Shown piece after piece: positions 1 to 12,545 of a stretch of DNA of 64,000 bases; positions within the stretch are counted from its first letter, which is position 1; the number at the start of each line of letters is the position of its first letter. Below the pieces are notes generated by a model. It was not told the origin of the DNA, ran no database searches, and saw nothing but the letters and a program-made list of their open reading frames with translations. The DNA is taken from assembly GCA_016647705.1 (NCBI GenBank), contig CM028328.1, forward strand, positions 6,287,311 through 6,351,310. The letters are read 5' to 3'. The position numbers and the translations under genes are program-made. The stretch comes from Eucommia ulmoides (lineage: Eukaryota; Streptophyta; Magnoliopsida; Garryales; Eucommiaceae).

Positions 1-272
1 AAAAAAAATATGATTAATTGAGGTGTTATATGTTGGGTAATGGTAGGGACTATCTCAACCCCAAAAGTTAGATCATCAAATGAGATTTTTTTTCTTCATA
101 TTTATAATTTGGTCACCAGTCCAATTACATATTCAATGTAGGATAAATCCAACAATCTTCTCCTTAGACATCAGGTTTTTGGTTAGATAACTCTCGATCA
201 ATCTCTCTCTGGTTATTGGGTAAGAGTTGTTGTAACATTATACATAGAGAGAGGAAGGGAGAGAGTTGTTAC
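1..272 (-). other. GLR (intact copy) intron 3, partial
   Basis: AT-rich sequence beyond the exon 3 donor, with short CT-type repeats near 190-265. No coding signal is seen. Exon 4 (M3/S2) is expected further left, outside the window. Confidence 0.7.
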
Positions 273-588
273 CATTTATAGGGAACAAGGTAGCAAAAGC
301 CATCCAAAGTAAGATCCCAGTTTGATGGAGTATTGAGCCTTTAAGTTCAGAGGAGTGATTCCTCTCTATAATCCACACCACAAAGCCATTGTAAACATTG
401 ATGAGTGCTATAAGAATCCACATTGCCGTTGTGAAGGGCTTCATGAATAGCCATGCCTTGTTGTTGCCTGCTTTTGATTGGACTGGAACCACCATCACCA
501 GTCCTGATGCTGTGTGGGGTAGTGTGAACTCTACGTAACTACACCGCCTAGCTATGATTGTCAAGTCACCAACTACCGCATCAAATGT
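273..588 (-). CDS. GLR: GLR (intact copy) exon 3: end of S1, M1 and pore loop
   Basis: 316 bp, after a TGCAG acceptor (AG at 590-589) and before a GTAACA donor at 272-271, ending in phase 1. It encodes FDAVVGDLTIIARR (S1, with the arginine expected to contact the ligand), FTLPHTASGLVMVVPVQ, the M1 helix AMWILIALINVYNGFVVWII and the pore stretch GILLWMAFATLFPIN. It is intact here. The paralogous exon has lost one base in M1. Confidence 0.93.
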
Positions 589-3500
589 CTGCACTCAATT
601 ATACTATTTCGGTGTAAGAATTGTTGGGAGAGTTTTTTTACACTAAACCTCCCACTAGAGAGACATATTAGATAATTGTTAGGTTCCAAATTTTAATTTA
701 GTGTTAAAAAAAATAGAATTATATATATATATCCATTAAACTAGTGTGAGTTGGGTTTCTTTGATTTGAAAAAAGGATGGATAAAAAAATGAAAAGAAAA
801 AAAGGATGAAAAAAATAAAAATTTGTTTGGTATGAATTGAAAATAGGAGTAAAAAGAAAATAGGTAGGAAAGTACAAAATTTTCTAAACCAATTTTTTTT
901 TTTCACACCAATTTGGGAAGAAAATAAATGATAGTTTTTCAAGAGGAGAGTAGAATTATAATTATATTCTTGATAATAGAATTTTTAATGTATTTTTGTA
1001 ATATACGAGTATAAAATAATAAATTACATTAAATTGAATTATTTTATTTCATTTTATTTTTCTTTTTTAACCAAATGACACTAGAGAGAAAATAATTTTC
1101 CTCCCATTTTTATTTTTTTCAACCAAACATATCCCAAAGGGTGTGAACGATTCAGTTTCGTTTTGGCACCAATACTAAATCGAACCGAATATAAATTTAC
1201 AAAATGATTCGGTTCGTTTTGGAGTAATACTTTTAGAAAAGAGAACCAAGTCAAACCAAAATCATTCATTTAAGTTTTGATTTATTGGCCTGTTTATTTT
1301 TATTTTTTAAAAAAAACTATTTTTGGGTTTCATTTATTATAATGAGCCTTTTGAAAGGGGGGAAAACAAACAAACCATATCACTTAATTGATATGTTTAG
1401 GTCTATTACCGAAGGGGGGAAAACATAAACGGTTCAGTTCGAATGATTTTTTTTTTTGAAAATTGAAGTAAATTATTTTTTCTTTTAAGCAGTTCGATTC
1501 GGTTCGATTGAACAAAAATTTTAAAAACTAAAGTGAACCACTTTCTCTTTTAAATGGTTAGATTCGTTTTTTCGATTTTTTCGGTTTTTACTTACCGCCC
1601 TAGTTTGGTGGAACAAATTAAAGAAATAGTTTGATTTTAAAAAATTATTGTAATTTTTTATTTTTATTTTTATAAAAATAAAAATTTACATTTTGAAATC
1701 AAATTCATTAATTTAAATATTCAACCAAACACACCAAATCTAATCAAATAAATTGAGGAAATGAATTTCTTTTTCTTTTCACCTGGTTGTAAACCAACTC
1801 CACCGAAGAATTATATGTTCCCTCGTACCGATGAAACTCGTACGGCAAATGATACGGCAAGTGCTCCACCATTGCTCTGAAAACATCAATCGAAAACCCA
1901 CTATACGTATAATTCTTTGTCGATTCATCGTAGTCGACTCTCACGAATCGCTTTGTCACATCTCCGTCTGGTACGAGGATTCTCAACGGTTCATATGATG
2001 TCGGTAGATCCCATCCTCTCGGTGTAATCCATGGCGCTCCAGGCCAAAGAACATGACCCAGAATCTCCATGGAGGTGTTGTATTTAGGCGTTTGATGAAT
2101 TGTCCGAGAGAATCCATGTCCTTCCGACCAGAATCCGAGCTCCCTGTAGCTTTTGCCGATCACGTTGATGATCTGAAACACGTTCGCCGGCGGCAATTGG
2201 TTGTGAGTGAGTTGGATTTTTCCGGTTAATCCGTTGAAATTAGTTCGGTTAATTTTATTTAACAACTGTTGGGTTTCTCTGGTGTTTGCTCGATTGTTTA
2301 TCGTTATTGCCTGAGCCAACGTCGTGGCGGCGTCGTAAGCTTGGACAGCGAAAACGCCCGGCTCGTAGTTGTTTTCCTCCGGGTGATTTTTTCTAAACAT
2401 GCGACGAAATCTGAGGTAGAAGTTTCTGTAATCTTGACCCGTTTCGGGAAAATGGGTCTTGATTCCGACAACGCCCTGCATCGACGAGATCACCGACGAG
2501 TTCAATGAATGGATATGGTCTGTGATCGAGTTCGTGGTGATCCAAACATAACCCGACTCCATCATGCTCAATTCCGTAGCTTTTTCGAACAATTTCGACG
2601 CCAACGACATAGACGTATGGACTACGAAGACTCTGCACTGTTCCATTTTGAGCCGCAGGAGTTCTCCCGACATGTCGGTGGACGAAGAAACCGCCACGAA
2701 ACGAGAGATTTCCGTCCCTAATTTTCTTAAATCGTCGTGAAGATTGGGGATGGTGCCGGAAATCGAACCGAAATCTTCGTAGATTACGATCACACGGCGC
2801 CATTTCCATGACCGGAGAATTGCGGCCACGGCTTTGGTCTGTAGGTGCGAGCTGGGGGCGGCGTTAATCAGGAACGGCCACCGCTCAGCCGCCCACGGCG
2901 GATATGAATCGGAGAAAGATAGAACAGGGATAGCGTAGTGGCCGTAGACAAGGGTCTCCACAACCAGCGAGGTTTCTTCCCATGTTCGTGGTCCCATGAT
3001 TGCTTGTACGTGCTCTGTGTCTATTAGATATTTTGCTGAAAAGTCAACAAACATTATCGTTCACTTTTGAAAGTACCGTAGATTTAACAAGGGCACTTTC
3101 TAAGTTAGAAATCCAACAAACTAACGATATCAAAAAAAAAGAAAAAATTGATCAAATTTTTTTTTTTTATTATGATTTGAGAATTTTTAAATATAAAATA
3201 AAAATAATAAAATATTCAACACGAATACAAAAACTCAAAGAAAAATAACTAATTCTTCACTCATTCTATGAGAAAAAATTATTTAGTAATTTTTTTGGTA
3301 AATTGTTTTTTAAATATTATATAAATATATATGCTTATAAAGACTTTTTTTTCTTCACACTAAAATAAAAACATGTAAATTTGGCCATATTATTTTTTTG
3401 GGAAAAGGAGCTTGAGACAAAGAAAATAAATAATTTTTCTAAAAATAATAGACACTTGGTATTTAATTCTCAACAAAAAAAAAATAAAAAAAAATAAAAA

Positions 3501-4004
3501 AAATTGGAAAATAAAAAGAATAATATAAAAAGTTAAACCAAAACTCATGGAAATTGCTTAAATAATATGAAAAAAATTGTTTATTTTGAAAATTCTCGAA
3601 TTTAACTCTGTGTATTTTTTTTTATTTTTTTTCATAGATAAAATTCTAATAAACTTTCTCATCAAAAAAATAAAATAATAGAAAAATAGAAAATTCTAAT
3701 CCTAATATCATATGAAAAATAAACTCCTTCACATATATATACCTGCAAGAGCAGCATGCATGGATTTTCCTTCTGAATCTTGTAATCTCAAAACAAACCT
3801 CTGTTTGGTTCTGTTCTGAAAATCATCAATGGCAATTTCCATGCCTATTTTCTCTTCTTTCCCTATGCGAGAACTGAAATTCAAAATTGCTCCTATCATC
3901 AATTTCTCCTCTTTCATTTCCTCCCCTTGATTCGCCATTGTTGGTTGCCAAGAAAAGAAGAAGGACAAGGAGAAGAGAGTTAACAAAAGAAGGCAAGTAT
4001 CCAT
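273..4004 (-). CDS. GLR: Glutamate receptor-like channel (GLR), 5' three exons, runs off left edge
   Basis: Plant ionotropic glutamate receptor homolog: a ligand-gated, Ca2+-permeable cation channel of plasma or endomembranes. Exons are 4004-3743, 3035-1783 and 588-273 (minus strand), joined by GT..AG introns of 707 and 1194 bp with matching phases (1, then 0, ending in phase 1). The 610 visible residues hold a signal peptide (about 1-24), an amino-terminal ligand-binding-like domain (about 34-400), the S1 half of the glutamate-binding domain (about 437-540), transmembrane M1 (about 559-580) and the pore loop (about 595-606). Family members are about 900 residues, so M3 with its SYTAN motif, S2 and M4 must lie left of the window. 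No stop or frameshift was found in the visible exons. The sequence resembles the clade that expands as GLR2-type clusters, but I cannot assign a number. Its divergent partner starts at 33449. Confidence 0.93.
589..1782 (-). other. GLR (intact copy) intron 2, with a GGTTCGGTT-rich repeat
   Basis: 1194 bp, whereas the homologous intron of the paralog is only 146 bp (52447-52592), so about 1 kb was gained here or lost there. The segment 1140-1602 contains repeated GGTTCGGTTCG / CGAACCGAA words, typical of small interspersed plant repeats. Its borders look like degenerate inverted ends (AAGGGTGTGAACG on the left, TTACCGCCCT on the right). Element type is not resolved. Confidence 0.55.
1783..3035 (-). 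CDS. GLR: GLR (intact copy) exon 2: amino-terminal domain and start of S1
   Basis: 1253 bp, preceded by a TTTTCAG acceptor (AG at 3037-3036) and followed by a CAG/GTGAAAAG donor at 1782. It codes residues 88-505 without a stop. Landmarks are HVQAIMGPRTW near the start, WKWRRVIVIYED in the binding-protein-like fold, and the S1 opening PLRILVPDGD followed by GFSIDVFRAMVEHLPY at the end. The homologous exon on the plus strand (51194-52446) has exactly the same length. Confidence 0.93.
3036..3742 (-). other. GLR (intact copy) intron 1
   Basis: 707 bp, extremely AT-rich with A and T runs. Nothing recognisable inside. It is the short counterpart of the 17.5-kb intron 1 of the paralog. Confidence 0.8.
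3743..4004 (-). CDS. GLR: GLR (intact copy) exon 1: signal peptide and start of amino-terminal domain
   Basis: 262 bp. The ATG at 4004 is followed by a hydrophobic leader beginning MDTCLLLL and then the GLR opening KLMIGAILNFSSRIGKEEKI. The 5' splice site lies after a GCA G codon split (GT at 3742-3741), leaving phase 1. The start is supported because the paralog on the other strand keeps an ATG, leader and 5'UTR at the homologous place. Confidence 0.92.
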
Positions 4005-4140
4005 CTTTTAATTACTGAGGCTGCTTAGTTGAACAAAAGCCGCTACCCTCTTCCGGGCCCTTTATATAGATCTTCCATTTGGTTTGGCACTTGAGTAGTA
4101 GTTATGGCAATTAGTTTGCTCTTCCTCACGGTATATAAGT
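4005..4140 (-). promoter_or_regulatory. Core promoter and 5' leader of the intact GLR
   Basis: Read on the minus strand, TATATAAA (4068-4061) is followed by a leader of about 57 bases up to the ATG. The leader ends CAGTAATTAAAAG before the ATG, and the paralog has GCTAATTAAAAG in the same place. The preceding CGGCTTTTG...AACTAAGCAGCC is also conserved in the paralog. The TATA call is by motif and by conservation between the two copies. Confidence 0.7.
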
Positions 4141-5020
4141 TTGAAGGTTATTTCCCATTTATGTCCTATTTATGTCCTTACGTTCAAAACCACAAATCTC
4201 CCCTCATCATTTGTAAAATACCAATCATTTCCTTTAACTAATTTTTTTTTTTATAAAAAAAAACATAAATATCCTTCTCTTATTTTAATATATATATATA
4301 TATTAATCTTTTATTTTTTTAAAAATTCACTTACACGTCTATTTAAAAAAAATATATATTTTTAATCCCTTATTTTTTAAACAATTATATTTACCGCACC
4401 CCATCCTCACACCGCCACCTCCGCCCCGCCCCGCCGAAATTATATTCTCTTCCTCCTTTCACTTCCTTTCTTCTTTTTCTTCTTCTTCTTCTCTCTCTCT
4501 CTCTTCTATGTTCGTCGTCAATCAAAAAATAAATGTCCTTATGAGTTATTGGAACAATCTTTTATAGAACAAAGTTTTTAATTATCTCAATACATAATGC
4601 GTTCTAAAATAATGTGTTTTTAATTAACAGAGGAAAGAAAGAAAAAAAGATTGAAAGTGGATGATAATCATGACTCATAAAAAGAGATTGATAGGTAGAC
4701 TAAAATATTATATTCAATTTGACTCATTTATAGCTTAATTAAAACTTATATGACCGCAAAAAACAAAATGACCAAAATGAAATTAACCCAAACGATTAGG
4801 GGGAATGATGTAATAAAGCCCGATTAAACAAATCCTCTTTATGGTGATTGGATGTTAAAGTCGCCGTTAACAATAATAATAATAATAATAAATTTAAGAA
4901 TATATTAAAAAAATTACGAATACGTTAACTAAGCAGTCAAGAATCAATTTATAATAGATTAGGTTGCAACTATTCTTTTTATTATTTTTTTAGGGTAAGG
5001 TGTATCCGGACTAACTTATG

Positions 5021-5148
5021 TGCACCTAGACTAAATATCTCTCCGAACGATCTTAAAAACATACTTTTTCACATCGTTATGTTGCACCTAGACTAAATGT
5101 CTCTCCGAACAATTTTAAAAACATACTTTCTCACATCGTTATGTTGCG
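5021..5148. repeat. Tandem duplication, two copies of about 62 bp
   Basis: The sequence from GCACCTAGACTAAAT through CACATCGTTATGTT occurs twice, starting at 5022 and 5084, with a few mismatches. Confidence 0.85.
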
Positions 5149-5540
5149 TTCAGAGTTAAATTCAAGATTTAATTCCTTAAGTCCTCTTCAAGATAATTGA
5201 AATTTGGTTGACAAAAAAATGACACATTTTTCTTGGAATATCTTTTTTTGTCAACTGGACTCTAAACTATGTTAAACTATTTGATTATCCATGTAGGACC
5301 TATTACCAATTTAATTATTAATTTTAAGGTAAGTATCATGAAAAAGTTTTAATAAGGATCTCCTAAATGGCATGGAGATAATTGGCATCTAAGTAGATTA
5401 TTAAGTAATTTAACAAATTAAATATTATAATTTCTTTTTTAATGAGTAGAAATGTCTTCACTCATAAAATTGACTTGTTTAAAGTATTGAGTGTGGAATT
5501 CTTTTTACATTTATTGTTTAAATTTCTATAAAAATTAAGG

Positions 5541-5542
<2 letters not shown>

Positions 5543-5610
<68 letters not shown>
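5543..5610. repeat. (AT)n microsatellite
   Basis: An uninterrupted AT dinucleotide run of 68 bases. Confidence 0.97.
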
Positions 5611-5612
<2 letters not shown>

Positions 5613-6349
5613 TCATATTTATGTGTGGTTCTTTATGTATGTCGTCTATGTATGTATTGTTGTCTCAAAAAGAAATCACTTATTGTTTTTATCTTTTTTT
5701 TTTTTCTCCTGTTTTTAAGTTAATATCAAGTAATTGCTTGATTTTTCAGTTAATATTAATTAATTATTAAACTCATATATATGTCTATATCTATATCTAT
5801 AAAAATAAAAAAAATAAAACCGGAAGCTCAAGTTTTTGAAGGACTTAGAAGGTTTAGAGGAGCTTATTTGAAGAGTCCTTAATCTTATTACTATTAGTAT
5901 ACATATATTCAATCTCTTGAATTAATAAGTTCATGCATTCAATGAAAAATATAAGTGGTTTGGAATTTATTTTTATATATTTTTTAAGAACTCTAATTTA
6001 TCCACGAAAGAGAGAGTAAGAATTGAAAAACAATTTATGAAAAATTGAAAAAGAAATGCATGTATTTATTTACAATTCCAAATTTTTCTTGAAATTCATG
6101 TCATTACTACTAAAGTAGCCAAACAGTACCTAAACTTGTCATGTGTAAATGTGGTGAATTTATTGTAGAATATTTTTTTTAAACACGGGGATTTGGCAAG
6201 TCTACAACTAAAGTCGATACCAAGATTTCAAATATGACTAAAATAAATATACTATTTTAGCCTCTTATATTTGGACTTAATATTCACTTTACCTACTTCC
6301 ATTTTAAAAATCTACATTTTGTCTCCTATAGGAATATTTCGTCTATTAA

Positions 6350-6780
6350 GGAGGATTCCCCGAATACCTGAAATAGAGATGATCATCGAAAATGTGAAAG
6401 ATTTGATAGGATCCGTTTCGGGAACGTAGAATGTCAGAGAAATTCAAATGTTATATTATAAAGTTATCGTCAGGAACGCTATGTCATTGACAACCCCGGC
6501 GTCTTTCGGATGCGCAGATGCCCCGCTGACTCGAAGTTCTTTAGAAAGATGATTCTTGATCGATGGTGATTGGTCATGGGATCCAGAGCCTTGCTTCTTT
6601 TTCGGCCAAATCCGGATCTCGTTGTGCTCCATAGCCTGCTATCAGACTACTATTAAAGAGAAAGAAAAAGAGTTGCAGCAAATCAAAGGTGTAGTAGAAC
6701 GTTGGATTTATACCACATTTTCTTTGATCCACCTTACCGGGCAGGAAAAAGATCGAAAATAGGCATGATTTGGTTGATCT
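6350..6780. other. GC-richer segment of unknown origin
   Basis: A stretch with visibly more G and C than its surroundings, for example CAACCCCGGCGTCTTTCGG near 6492. It contains an open frame of 68 codons at 6556-6762 (plus) that I do not recognise. It could be a fragment of organellar DNA, of a transposon or of a dead gene. No function is proposed. Confidence 0.4.
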
Positions 6781-7463
6781 CAAATGAGTTGATTACTAAG
6801 TGAGAAATTAGTATATTCCGTTTAAGTTAACGGAATATGTGAAAAATAAAAAAAGATACATTTGTCATTCAAATTTTAGAAGAAATAGAAAAGAATAATA
6901 AGAAATAGACAGAATTATCTTTTTGTTTCAATTCTGATTTAATATTTATTATTATTAAAAATATAATAGGTCAAGAAGGGTCTCCTATGAAGAATATTAA
7001 TCAAATGGTAGTACTTTATTTTAATATATATATATATTATTGGAGCATTATTGGTCAACTGTTTACCTTATTCTTATTCTAAGGGTGAAATTTCGATGAA
7101 GACTCTAATTTTCAAGATTTTCAATACTTGTCCTTGCGGATTTAACTCTCTGGAAATTCATAGAAAATTATTTTGAAAAGTCTTCTCTTGATTCAAGTCA
7201 AGATTTACAATTATCATTATTATTATTTTTTTTTTTAAAAATAAAATATTTTTGCCTTCTTCTCTTTGTTTTTATTTTCATTTTTATTTTTATTTTGTTG
7301 GGCATAGGAGAATGAGATTCACCCCCATGGAATCAATTGATTTTTTTTTTTTTTTTAGTTTTTTTTTAATTACTTTTTCATTATATATTTTCAATAATGT
7401 CTTTTTATTACGCCCTTAACGACTTCCTCTAGACATCGAATTTTGTCCTACTAACACATGGCA

Positions 7464-7585
<122 letters not shown>

Positions 7586-9164
7586 GGAGGATTCCAATTC
7601 AAAGATTTTAGGAATTAATTCAAGCTTTAACATTGTAAGCGAAAGCTTCAAGGACTGAATTGAAAATTTAAAATAATAAATTAAATCTGCAGGGTTTAAA
7701 TTAATGTTTCAAAAGTCCGATTAAGTCAAAAGTTATTTGCAATTAGAATTTGGAAGCCATAGTTGTGACTTTGGAAGTTTGGGGGCTAAATTGAAATTCA
7801 AAAGATTAAGCTTGCACTTCAATGTTTGAAATCAATCATTGGAAAGCTCAATTAATCCCTAAACAAGTTTATTAGAATTCTTTTAATCCCAATTAGGTCC
7901 CGAGTAAGTCAATTGAGATAATTTTTCAAATTGGAACATTTAGGGGGGTTTAATTGGAATTTTGGGTAATTTTAAATCGACAATCAAATGGACTAATTTT
8001 GATTTCAATCTTTTATTTCAATCTTTAATAATTATTAATTCTTAAAAAATCAAATCGGGACTCCAGTTGAGGTTTAGAAAGTCAAAGAAAAACTTCATGG
8101 TCAAAATTGACAGTTCACAAAAGTTATGTTTGGGCTTAATTGATCAAAATTAGAAGCAATTATCATGTTTTAATCAATAATTTTAGTTTATAAAGGTCAA
8201 TTTTGAAGAAATCAAAGTGTTCAGAAAAAAAATCCATTTTGACCCCAAAGTTTGGGTATTTTAGAAATTTTATGAAATTGGCGAGCAATTTCAAGTTTTT
8301 TCACAAATTGGGGATCCAATAAAATATTTAATGACCTAATTTTATCTATTTATTATCAATTTAAAGAAAAAGAAAATAAAAGTACATTTAGTAATAATTT
8401 TGCTTCTTCCTCGCACATTTTGGAAGATGATAAATCTTGGATTACATTTTGGAGCGGATGGGGGTTGTTTGGGGGATTTTTTTATGCATTAACCAAGTAG
8501 AAAATAACTTATTGGAATGATTTTGAGAGAAAATTCAAGAAATAATATTTTTAGGGGTCTAAAATGTGCATTAGTGTATAATAGGGGTTGTTTGCGCCCC
8601 CCTGGATTAGTGGGGGAGCGGTCGGCCCACTCCTCTCCCCAAATATACAAGAACACACACAAACCCCCCTAATTACCCGAAGTCTGAAATTGAACCCTTT
8701 TTTTGTACTCCTAAATTCCTAAATGAAAACTTCTACTGAAAAAAATATATATATTTCATCCATTGCCCAAAAAAAAAAAAAAAAAAAAAAGAGGAAAAGA
8801 AGAAGAGAAAGAAGAAGAAGAAAAAAAAAAAGGTGGGGCCTAACCATCACATCTCCTTTAACCCAAGGTAAGCTCTACACATACAAATCCTTTCTTTTTT
8901 CCTTTGTATATTTTTTTCCATAGACCTTCATGGATTAAAGGACTCCTAACTTAAACCCTCACTAAATAACATTCTTATGATAATCTAGACGAGTTGTTTT
9001 ATAGACCCGACGAAATATCGTAAGGACACAAAAAAGGTTGTAGTAGACGGGTTCATTCAAGGGCTTGACGAAGTACCGCAAAAAACAAATACAAAAAATG
9101 CATTGATTTCTTCTAGTTCATAGGTGGCTTAATAATCTCCATGTCCATCATATTCTCTAAAAAA

Positions 9165-10985
9165 TTCTGACTAGACTTTCAAAATGGAAAATCAATATGC
9201 TCTCATGGCTGGTAGAACGACTCTCATTAAATTTATGACTGCCACTATCTCGAACTACTATGTGCAAATTATCCCTATCCCGCTTAAATTTTTCGATAAT
9301 AATAGATAAAATTAATTGAAATTTCTTAAGGGGGGACAAGGATAATTAGAAAAAATACCATCTTGTTGAATGGGATAAATTTTGTCTTAGCAAGGACCAT
9401 GGGGGCATAGGCATTTGAAAAGCTAGGTTTAATAACAAAGTTTTCTTGCCTAAACTTGGTTGGAGAATTGCTAATAATGATCAAAGCCTATGGACTAGAG
9501 TGAATCGTAGTAAGTACTCGATTGAAAATAACCTGAATACTTGGAGGAAAATCAATGGTAGCTCTCATATCTGGAGAGGTATTATTTCTGCAAAACACAT
9601 CTTGAGTAGAGGTGTTAAATGGAAAATAGGAAATGAAACTTCTATCAATCTTGGGACAGATTGGTTATGTGGGGAGAAACCCTTAGGGTGCCAAGATCTC
9701 CAAGATGCCTTTGATCTCAAAGTTACAGATATTGTTGTTGATAATGGTAATTGGGTTCTTGATCCTATTTTACATTTAATTGATTCTGAGACTGAGTCTA
9801 GGCTTTGAGACCTCCCACTTTTAATCTCACTGATAAACCTATCTGGGTGCCTGAAAATTCCTGAATTTTCTCCATCAAAACAGTTTATCAGTTGGGCTCC
9901 AATGAATTTGAGGTTAATTGGAATGACATGAATTGGAACTGGATATGGAAGCTATAAATTCCACAAAACTTAAAGTTGTTTTTTGGACTAGTTACTAACT
10001 CTTTCTGAGCTTCTAGAGGTGCGGAAACTTTGAGGACTTACCAAAGATGTAATAGGACTAATGAAGATATTGAACATGCTATTCATACTTGTCCTAAAGC
10101 TAACCACATTTGGGATCAGTTTAGTTGTTCCCGTTTCAGGTACAACCCAATCTTCTCAAATATTTTGGTGTGGATAAAAAATAATCTCAAAGGGAGTTTT
10201 TTTAATGCCTCCTACTTTCTTTTCATTGTTACCATTTCGGAAGTTCAGAAAGATAGGAATAAAGAGGTATATTTAAGAGGTTTGCAATTCTCCAAGCTCT
10301 ATCGTTGTGAAAATTACTAACTTTGCTCGTGACCTCTCTAATTCTTTCTTGGAGCCAAATTTTCTAAATGACTTCAAAAGACCCTGACTAATTGGTTTCC
10401 TCCTAAAACAGGTTTTCTAAAATAAAATACGGACGGAAGTGCCAAAGGAGATCCTGGATAGGGAGGCTTTGGAGGTTTACTTAGAGATAATCTGAGTGCA
10501 TGGATGATTGGCTACTTTGGTTGCTTTGATAGTTGTACTGCGTTGGAGGCTGAGCTAAAAAGTTTAGTCATGGGAATCAAGAGATTGTCGCCAACAGAAA
10601 TTACCCAAAAGTTCAAGTTGAAACTGACTCTGCGGAGGTGGTGGCTTTGATTCAAAACCCGTGCCCAAAAAATCATTGTTTCAAGGAGATTATTGAAGAA
10701 TGTAAATGTCTTCTTTTGTTGAATGATTATACTCTCTAATTCGCCCCTCGGGAAACTAACCGGTGTTCTGATATTTTGGTGAAAAGAGGACTGAATGAAG
10801 ATTGCATCCTCAAGATTCTAGATACCCTGACGACTAAACTTGAAGATATAGTTTTTCAAGAAAATGATAAAACGGCATTTGAGACTTGTCCTGAGTTGTA
10901 GCTTGTTTTGCTTTCCTGTTTGTTTTTGTTTGTTGCTTTTAAATTTCTTCTCTACCTAAAAAAAAGAAAAAGAAAAAAAATTAAT
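9165..10985 (+). mobile_element. LINE (L1-type), 5'-truncated 3' fragment with RNase H
   Basis: Remains of a non-LTR retrotransposon ORF2 in several frames. First comes the post-RT segment (GRTTLIKF, then ISNYYVQIIPIPLK, 9165-9310), then a WDK..L..DHGGIGI block and KLGWRIANNDQSLW (9446-9808). A zinc-binding zf-RVT region follows, with RCNRTNEDIEHAIHTCPKA and W (10030-10320). An RNase H domain begins TDGSAKGDPG and continues GGFGGLLRD and ALEAELKSL (about 10430-10870). The element ends in an A-rich tail near 10957-10981. Stops and frameshifts are frequent, so it is dead. The reverse-transcriptase core and endonuclease are missing, as expected from 5' truncation. Confidence 0.88.
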
Positions 10986-11412
10986 TATTTTTTTTCGTTA
11001 TACCTTATATGTTATGTTTTTTTTTTTCTCTTTCTTTTCCCCTTGTAAATGTCTTGTCCATGAAAAAAATGTAGGTAAAACAAAAGAAGTAGAAATAGCA
11101 AAATGTGGTAGTTAATGAGATTTCCCCATTTTTAAGATAATTTTTTTTTAATGAAAGAGAATAATAGCTTATAATCCTAATCAAATTCAAATGAAGAGTT
11201 TTCTATACCATTTACCTTTATTTTGAAATTAGAGTGAAATTTTAAGACAAAATGAATTTAGGAAGACATTTCCTAAGTTGTATTTTAAGTTAAATTAAAT
11301 TAACAAAAATAAAATGATTTTTTTTCCTTTCGAGATATATTTAGTTTTATTTTCAAATCATGCATCCAAGAAATTCAAAATAAAAATAAAAATAAAGATC
11401 ATCCTTACCCAT

Positions 11413-11445
<33 letters not shown>

Positions 11446-11711
11446 AGTCTTCAAAACTCATTCGATTTTTATTACCTAAGAATCATGCTAAAACAAATAG
11501 TTTCTTTTTCTTTTTAATAAACATGGGAGATATAATCTCTTTTTTTTTTTTTTTTTTTCTTTGAAAGAAACTAAAAAATAGAAAGATTAAAAAAAATCCA
11601 AAATTTTATTACCTTTTTCTTTCAAAAACAATAAAAACAAAAATCATGTCATTTTTCTTCTCCTCTTTTGTCAAAAATTTCAAATGACTATGTGCCCTTT
11701 CAAAAACAATA
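10986..11711. other. AT-rich spacer
   Basis: A and T runs, including a poly-A stretch near 11416-11444 and a poly-T stretch near 11540-11559. The final ~85 bp, around TTTCAAATGACTATGT, recur right of the adjoining MITE at 12477-12545. No gene seen. Confidence 0.65.
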
Positions 11712-12476
11712 GGCAAAAGTAAATTTTAAACCCTATAACTAATGATACGTTTCTAAATAGTCCTTTTAAATTTGTACATTTCATTATAAACCCTTTACGT
11801 ATCAACACGTTTTTAAATGGTCATTCTGTCAAAAATTCCATCCAAAGTAATAGCATGAAGTGGCAAAATAGTAATTTTATATTTTTTTAATTTTTAATCA
11901 TTTTCTCTTTTTCTTTTTCTTTTTCTTCTCCATTTTTTTTCTCTGTCTCCCGCTCAACTCTCTCTCTCTCTCTCTCTCTCTTTTTCCTTCACTCCCTCTC
12001 TCTCCCTCTCTCTCTTCCCCTCCCCACCGAAAAGCGCAATAAGAGGTGTTCACCCTCTGTAACAGGGGGTAAAACACCCCATGCAACAGGAGGGGTGAAC
12101 AACCCCTGTTACGAGGGGTGTTTACCCCCCGTTGTGCTTTCCGATGGAGAGGAAGAGGGAGTTGAGCGGGAGAGATGAAGAGAGAGAAAGTTGAACAAGA
12201 GAGAGAGAGAGAGAGAGAGGGGGCGAGATGAAGATAGAGAGAGAGAGAGAAATGGTAAAGAAAAAGAAAAAGAGAAAGAGAAAATTATTAAAAAAAAATT
12301 AAAAAACATAAAATTACTATTTTGCCCCTTTATTCTGTTACTTTGGACATAATTTTTGACAGAGTGACCATTTAAAAACATGTTAATACGTAGAGGGATT
12401 AAAATGAAATGCTTAAATTTAGAAGAACTACTTAGAAATGTGTCAATAGTTAGAGGGTTTAAAATATACTTTTTCC
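11712..12476. mobile_element. Foldback / Mutator-like MITE, almost wholly palindromic
   Basis: The left half (from GGCAAAAGTAAATTTTAAAC at 11712) is an imperfect inverted copy of the right half, whose reverse complement starts GGAAAAAGTATATTTTAAAC at 12476. Similarity continues through AAATGGTCA(T/C)TCTGTCAAAAAT and GGCAAAATAGTAATTTTAT and then into complementary CT- and GA-rich tracts. The centre near 12060-12130 holds GGGGTGTT..CACCCC inverted words. Nine bases on either side agree 8 of 9 (AAAACAATA / AAATCAATA), as expected for Mutator-type insertion. The flank is itself duplicated, however, which weakens that evidence. No transposase is encoded. Confidence 0.8.
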
Positions 12477-12545
12477 AAATCAATAAAAGAAAAAATCATG
12501 TTAGTTTTCTCCTTCTCTTTTCTCAAAAATTTCAAATGACTATGT

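Noticed and set aside
2269..2809. Plus- and minus-strand open frames overlapping GLR exon 2
   Set aside because: Shadow frames of the conserved GLR exon. The equivalents over 51426-52246 in the other copy are likewise shadows.
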